Positions 58,149 to 64,000 of a stretch of DNA of 64,000 nucleotides are shown piece after piece. The DNA comes from Sisyra terminalis. Its lineage: Eukaryota; Arthropoda; Insecta; Neuroptera; Sisyridae. The position numbers were made by a program, and so were the translations under genes. The notes beneath the pieces were generated by a model. That model was given only the letters and a program-made list of their open reading frames with translations, searched no databases and was not told the origin of the DNA. Location: assembly GCA_958496175.1 (NCBI GenBank), contig OY292276.1, positions 29,408,449 to 29,472,448 of the forward strand. Direction: 5' to 3'. Numbering within the stretch: position 1 is the stretch's first letter; each line of letters opens with the position of its first letter.

Positions 58149-58237
58149 TTTTGTTTTTCCTCAATTTTTCTTTTTTTTCCAACAAGAGGATAAATCCCTC
58201 TTGTTGGAAAAAAAAGAAAAATTGAGGAAAAACAAAA
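58149..58237. repeat. perfect hairpin with 41-bp arms
   Basis: 58149-58189 and 58197-58237 are exact inverse copies around a 7-base loop (the inner part reads CCAACAAGAGG / CCTCTTGTTGG). Pyrimidine-rich on one arm. Confidence 0.85.
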
Positions 58238-58566
58238 ATAATAAAACCCCCCACTCCCGGACGCCTGGTCTGGAGATACACATACATACAAACATAGTAA
58301 ATAAAAACTTGCATACATATACAAGTAGATAGCAAGTACGAACTAATACATTCCGTATCTTTGTCTTACATACTGACTATATCTTCCTTCGCTTTTTCCC
58401 TCTGATTTGGTTGACTGCGTTTTCAAGCTAAAATATTCGTCAGAATATTCGTTAGAATTTATACTGAATATTAACTCTACAACGATCAGCCAACAAAATT
58501 TTAAATTTTGAATTTTTCGAAATTTTCCTTTGCCAATCGATGGAAAATCGTTCATAGAGATTTATG

Positions 58567-59277
58567 ACAAAATAGTTTATTAATAATTAATTAATTAATT
58601 ATTTATTATTAATAATTATTGATAATTTAACCATTGATATAGAAAAATGTTAGGAAAATGGATTTTTAAGCGACGTAGAAAGGTAAAAATGCGGGAAAAT
58701 ATTGAAAAATATTTTTCAATAATATACCAACAACAAAAATTAAAGAAAAATTAACGTTACCTCCTCCCCCAACGAAAAAACTATAAAAAAAGAAATTTTT
58801 ATTTTTTTTTTCTATGTATTTATTGCAATAAAATTTTCCAAAATAACAAATATCGAGACATCATTGAACACTCTTTTCACCCAAATTTTGTCATCGTTTG
58901 TGAAAATCAACTTTTCCCACAATAAATTTTTGAATTTAAAACTCGGAAATAACACTGTGTTTGAAAATTTAAAGCTTACTGTGGGAGAAGTTGATTTTCA
59001 CAAACGATGAAAATATTTGGGTGAAAAGCGTGATAAATGATGTTTCAATTTTTGTTAATATTTGAAAATTTGTGAAAATAAATGTTACGTAAAATTAAAT
59101 TTTTATAAATGCCTTGTTTTTTCGATTTCTTTTCTTGTTTTGGAGGTGAGGTTCTGGTAATTTTTCTGGTTGTTTTTTTTTTTTATTGAAATACATTTTT
59201 CTAAATTTTCCTACATTTTTGCTTTTAAATTTTCGTAATTATTTAATTGATTTAATTAATGTAAATAAACTATTTTG
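58567..59277. mobile_element. TIR element (about 710 bp) with ACAAAATAGTTTATT ends
   Basis: The outer ends ACAAAATAGTTTATT (58567) and its inverse (ending about 59277) continue inward as diverged inverted repeats (AAAAATGTTAGGAAAAT with its inverse near 59205). A stronger inner hairpin at 58858-59046 contains GAAAATCAACTT and TTGTGAAAATC pairs. No transposase. Confidence 0.65.
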
Positions 59278-62150
59278 TAGCAAACCTACGAACGATTTCC
59301 TATAGATTTACAAAAGAAAATTTCGGAAAATTCAACTTTTAAAGTTTTGTTGATTAATCGATGTAGGGTTGAATATTTAACCAGATTTTGAAATCACAAA
59401 ATAAAAATATTTCTGTTGAGCTGAATGAGTTCATACGTCTGGAATAAAATATCATAAAACGCAAAACTGTAAATGTTTTAAATATTAATGTTTAGATTTT
59501 TTTGTAAGTCCTCTTTATTCTCAAAATTCAATAACTAAAAATATAAAACATTAACTTAAATTTCTGCTTTAAATATTAGCAATATTTAAATTACTTAAGT
59601 ATTGAACAATAACTACAAAAATCATTTGATTTTTGCAGTTAAATCGTTATAACTTCAGAATTTGAAGTAATTGTAAAAGTAGGAATTATTTTGTATTTTT
59701 TTTTATTGATCGCTTAAAATTCTAACAATAATTTTCAACAGATATAAAGGCGGCATAAGAAAAATCCTTAATGACAAACAATTTAAACAAAAAACTGGAA
59801 AATGAAGGGAAATGCAATTGATCCAATCGACTACGTCTGGGATTTGAAAGGAGTTCTGTCTGGCCTACCTAGCTGAGTAAAGTTTACGGCGACAAACATG
59901 GGAAATAAATGTAAATATCTAATTTTATTGAAAGTCATTTATATAAAATATACAAGGATTTATCTGGAGAGTAAAAAAAATCTTTTTGCACTTAAGAATA
60001 ATAATATATGTAGAAATCTAACAGATAAATTTTATTCTATAAATTAGCTATCTTAAGGATGTGGTCTATCCATCCATAAAAGGAAATACCGTCTCTTAGT
60101 CTTAATGAATAAACACTAATCATACGAATATCATTTTTCCATTGTAACTTAATCATCACATTCGAGTTTAAAGCCATTATACAACTGCTAGTTGTATTTT
60201 TTCTTTCTTTTGATCGAATAATAAAATTTATACAATATTTTTCAACAGATGCAGTAGCGGAAAATGATTTTATTATGTGGAAACCAAAAAGCAGTCGAAC
60301 ATCGATGGAAATCAATACATTCAATCGACTACATTTCGGATTTGAAGGGAGTGTGTAGCTGGTTGAGTAATGTTTACTTTGATAAAGATGGGAAATAAAT
60401 AAAAACATCTATAATTTTATTGACATTCATGTTTATGACATCTTAACGACTTTTGTTTTGCAAAAATGATCAATTAAATTTCATTCATGAAAGTTTATAG
60501 ATATAAGTAATAGACACTAAAAAAGTCGATGAAGAATCTGAACTTGTTCTTAAAACGCTTTGTAAATTTTTATAAAGTTTGACATATTATTTCTAATTTA
60601 AAAATATTTGAATTTAAATAATCATATAAATAATATCAGTTTACTAGAGTTTTAACTTCAACGGGTAATTTTTGTAATAAAGACTTGTGAATTAATAACT
60701 AATTGAAAATATATTTCATAAATTTCCTGACGAAGTTGAAAATAAACTAAAGTTTGAAAGTTTCGGAAACAAGTACACTTTTTCAACTCAAACACTCAAA
60801 ATACTATTTTATTTTAAAGAATACAATGAATAAAATAAATTTATGAATTACAATCTATAATTCTGATTATATTTTATCAATCTATATTTCTGAAAGCAAT
60901 TGTATTGTTTGATTACTAGCAAAAATTCATCAAGTCAAAAACATTACTGTGTGCAAATACTAATTAAAGATTATTCTTTGTATTCGAATAATCGAGTAGA
61001 CCATTGTTAAGGTCATAAAAAAATAAAAAGCAGAAATAAATATATAACTTAGGTGTATTATAAGTTTGTTTCGGGGGAACAATAACAAATGTATGCATAA
61101 GTATATTAAGCTTATGACATCAAAAAGTAGCATTTAACATGCTATAGTATGTGAAAAAAAATAATAGTTTATAATTTTTAAAAATATTAAGGTTAAATGT
61201 TCAATTTTATCATTATTGTCTATGAACAAGGTATTTTTCAGTGCCACATCTAGATAACTGTAAAATAATTCATTTTTAAAGAAAATTGGACAAATAATTT
61301 TTATATACTTTTTGAACTGGTATATCATTATTTTTAATTATGATATATAATATTTATAATAACTGGTAATTATTGAAAATGATTAATATTAATTAGTATT
61401 AACTGGTAAATATTAAAGTTAAAGAATAAGCCAGACCATAAGGAAAATTTAGCAATAAAAGAGAAAATTATACGATATTAGAATTGACTAAACGAAAAAG
61501 TCGCGAGTTAAATTAAAAACAAAGTAGAAAATAAAACGTTGCCAGATAATGTCGTCGCTAAAAGAGACATGAGCTGTTTTAAGATATATTTATATATTTG
61601 GGCCAAAAATACCTAATACTGGTTAATGTTAAGGATAACATATAATGTAGTAATCATTTTTAGTTGGAAAAGTTTTGATATATAACGAAACATTAGTTGA
61701 TTATTATATTATATGTAATTTCTGAATTTGAAAGTAATGTAAATAATTAATTTAGGTGTGTTCAAAAAAGTTGTAAATATTGTGTGAAACTAAAAAACAA
61801 AACAAAATAATAACTGTACAAATTTTTATGAATAATAAAAAAAACATTATACTTGTAAACCATTTCTTATTTTATTTTCGTATCTATATTCTCAGAATGA
61901 ACTTGTCTCATATTTTTTTCATTTTAAAAGTTAGCAAAGATAAAAACCTTAAATATCCCACCAATTCTATGATATGTTTGTTTTGTATTATGCACTAGTC
62001 TGCAAAAATGTATGAAATCATATGAAATAGTGAAACCGCTCTAGTAAAATGTTATAGGACACCAAGGTGGTGGGATATTCTCTGTCCGTCTTGTAGGGAC
62101 AGCTTTAACATTGGAGTCGGTAGCCCGTGTTCCTGATCTTCCTGATCCAA
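59278..62150. other. A+T-rich intergenic region with a local duplication
   Basis: The sequence around 59738-59950 is repeated, diverged, at 60237-60440 (shared TCAATCGACTAC/ATCGACTACG, GGGAAATAAAT and AATTTTATTGA). A 123-codon minus-strand frame at 60037-60408 overlaps the second copy; no domain is recognised and it is not called as a gene. Confidence 0.4.
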
Positions 62151-62199
62151 GTTTAGACCATAAATTGTACGTATTACAATAGTTATTTTGGAGGAAATA

Positions 62200-62380
62200 G
62201 ATGCACCAAACATGTTTTAACAGATACGAAGGACTGGGAATATTTAAAATTTAAGATAGAAAAAATAATTACTTCTACGGAGTATCCAATACAACCAGAT
62301 ATTCCAAATCATTTGGGGAACGTTACCAACGTTACTAACCACCGACATCAAGAAAAACAGGTGAATGATAGTCGCTAATG
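62200..62380 (+). other. coding-like segment before the LINE, unknown
   Basis: A plus-strand frame gives CTKHVLTDTKDWEYLKFKIE, then PDIPNHLGNVTNVTNHRHQE and a stop. It may be the end of an ORF1 of the LINE that follows; this is a guess from position only. Confidence 0.25.
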
Positions 62381-62439
62381 TAATGTTACATTACAGTTAC
62401 AATTAATTTTCTATTTAGTTATTAATCAATAAACGTTTC

Positions 62440-64000
62440 ATTTTTTTTATATATGGATGATATTAATCTTCAAATAGAAGAAAGTTTTAGTAATCTTTCA
62501 AGTCTAAATAGGTAAGTACTGCATTGTGTAAAGTTGGTTTGTCGTTGGTAGATACATCTCAATGTTAGATCATTAAATACTAACTTTAAAAATCTGAAAC
62601 TTTTTGTTGAGAACTTATGTACTAAACTAGATATTATTATATATATGTACGGAGATCTGGAATCTACCCTGCTACACATTCTTTGCGTTTGAAGATTACT
62701 ACTGCTGGTATAGCCTATAACCATAGTACAATGAACAAAGCCGATGGCATCGTTTTGTTTATTAAAAAGGTATTGCAGTCTATTATTTTGATTAAAGAAG
62801 TTGGAAATCTAAAAATTATCTCTACGATTATAAAGTTGAAGGACAAAAATGATTTTAAAATATCGGGTGTGTATCGGGGTCACGATATTTAGTAACATTT
62901 TCATCGATCATTATCCTATATTTGTTGGAATAAACACTGATACTAATGAAAAAACTACTAAAGACAATATTACATTAAACTATAATCATCTTGGTAACTT
63001 AAGCAAGGAATATGACTGGTTATCCTTACTGAAAATACAAGATCCCGATGAGCTTTTCTCTGTTTTTACGGCTTTTATTAAATCGTTTATAAATGTGTCT
63101 AAAATTAAATTGGAAAAGTTCAGATGTGTAAATAAACCGCGAAGTGCTTGGATTGAAAAAGGGTTAATGCTTTCATGTAAAACAACAGAATTCTTTTATA
63201 TTTGGAAATAAAATTAAAATAATATTGCGATAAAAAATTAATATAATGCATAATGTAAAAATCTTTATAAACTAATTAAAAGTTAGTTAAATGTAAATAT
63301 GAAAGTAGTAAGGTTAAAAAGTATTTTAACAAAAGTAGAAAATTGTGGCAATACGTAAATTGTAAGTTTGGTAAAACTACTACATATGCTCATGTAATTG
63401 AATACTTAGTTTGTGATGATAAAATAATTAAAGATAACAAATCCACAACTAAAAACTTTGTCAAATAATTTAGCAATATTGGAGAGGAATTAGCAGGCAA
63501 AATAAGAACTCATAAAATTGACATCGATAAATCCGTTAAGCAAAACGGCAATACCTTTTTTTCTAATGCCTACTGATGCAACAGAAATGAAAAAAAAATC
63601 ATACTTGACATGAAAGATAAAGCAGGTGGCATTGATGGTAAAAGTAGTAAAATTCTTAAAACAATTGTTAACGATATTTGTTTCCCACTAGAAAATAAAT
63701 GTTCAAAATGTGTAAGCGAAGCTTGTTGGTCGAATTCCTAAAAAAAAGCTAATATTATACCTAAATTTTAGTCAAGAAATAAACACTTAACACAGGGAAC
63801 AAATAAAAGACCTATTTCGCTTGTCTCTAATCTAGTCTAGCTAAAGTGTTCGAAAAAATAATGTATACTAGACTGTATGATTTTTGGGCTAGAAATTCAA
63901 ATAACTTAGTATTTGAAAGACACTATGGTTTTATGAAAAATAGGGGTTCAAATGATGCCCTGGCTTACACTACTAACTTTATATACAACAATAGATTTAA
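62440..64000 (+). pseudogene. decayed LINE (Jockey/CR1-like): endonuclease and reverse transcriptase, runs off right edge
   Basis: Pieces of one LINE ORF2 appear in order on the plus strand, across several stops and shifts: an endonuclease start (HLNVRSLNTNFKNLKLFVEN, about 62555-62620); an inner endonuclease part (YNHSTMNKADGIVLFIKKVL, about 62715-62780); the linker (NKPRSAWIEKGLMLSCK, about 63130-63180); then RT motifs (DKAGGIDGKSSKILKTIV, about 63615-63670; NKRPISLVSNL, about 63800-63840; and HYGFMKNRGSNDALAYTTNF, about 63920-63980). The catalytic YxDD and the 3' end lie beyond the window. Dead copy. Confidence 0.75.

Noticed and set aside
58054..58335. Minus-strand open frames of 93 and 71 codons across the hairpin
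   Set aside because: They arise from the inverted repeat, are in overlapping phases and have skewed composition.
60037..60408. 123-codon minus-strand open frame
   Set aside because: No recognisable domain, no promoter context, and it lies in a duplicated non-coding block. Kept only as an observation.

Overview
This window reads as nuclear DNA from an insect. The evidence is very high A+T, host genes split by short introns (56-72 bp) with GT/AG borders, and a dense, mixed load of transposable elements: Helitrons, hAT, Mutator-like, Tc1/mariner-related, Penelope-like and non-LTR elements. The style of the Helitron ends and the transposase families fit a hemipteran best, but the species cannot be fixed from sequence alone. 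No bacterial operon, rRNA gene, genuine tRNA gene or CRISPR array was seen.

Three genes of host type are present. (1) The 5' part of a cramped-like chromatin gene lies on the minus strand (209-1055, three coding exons, running off the left edge). (2) A complete seven-exon alpha-carbonic anhydrase lies on the minus strand (13131-19035); the predicted 310-residue protein has a hydrophobic leader, all zinc and proton-relay residues and a hydrophobic tail suggesting a GPI anchor. (3) A single-coding-exon gene for a 1024-residue NB-ARC/STAND NTPase with C-terminal ankyrin repeats lies on the minus strand (44193-47267); it has an NLR-like layout and an apparent 5'-UTR intron.

Almost everything else is mobile DNA. 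1.7-12.7 kb holds two long fold-back elements, broken Tc1/mariner-type transposase pieces, a decayed hAT (ZMYM1/DUF4371 type) transposase and an extraordinary 255-bp-arm perfect palindrome. 13-19 kb is the carbonic anhydrase, whose large intron carries a terminal-inverted-repeat (TIR) element. 20-23 kb holds a short hAT element with an exact 8-bp target duplication, an LTR-like promoter block with a perfect heat-shock element, and an end-to-end intact non-autonomous Helitron. 23-31 kb holds LINE remnants, a Mutator-like element with arrays of GTCTAC motifs and a LINE nested inside it, a long inverted-repeat element split by a nested hAT, and another hAT with an exact target duplication. 33-37 kb and 47.7-55.5 kb contain copies of a second Helitron family that carries a long inverted repeat and a tRNA-like module. 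37.5-39.8 kb is a nearly complete Penelope-like retroelement ending in a hammerhead ribozyme, set in an extremely A+T-rich tract that also holds a related unoccupied site and a second, damaged hammerhead. 57-59.3 kb holds fold-back elements. 62.4-64 kb is a decayed LINE with endonuclease and reverse transcriptase traces that continues past the right edge.

The best candidates for something undescribed are the NB-ARC/ankyrin gene, which is unusual in an insect and sits between a Penelope remnant and a Helitron; the Penelope/hammerhead locus with its unoccupied-site paralogue; the tRNA-like module carried by Helitrons; and the heat-shock element inside the LTR-like block.
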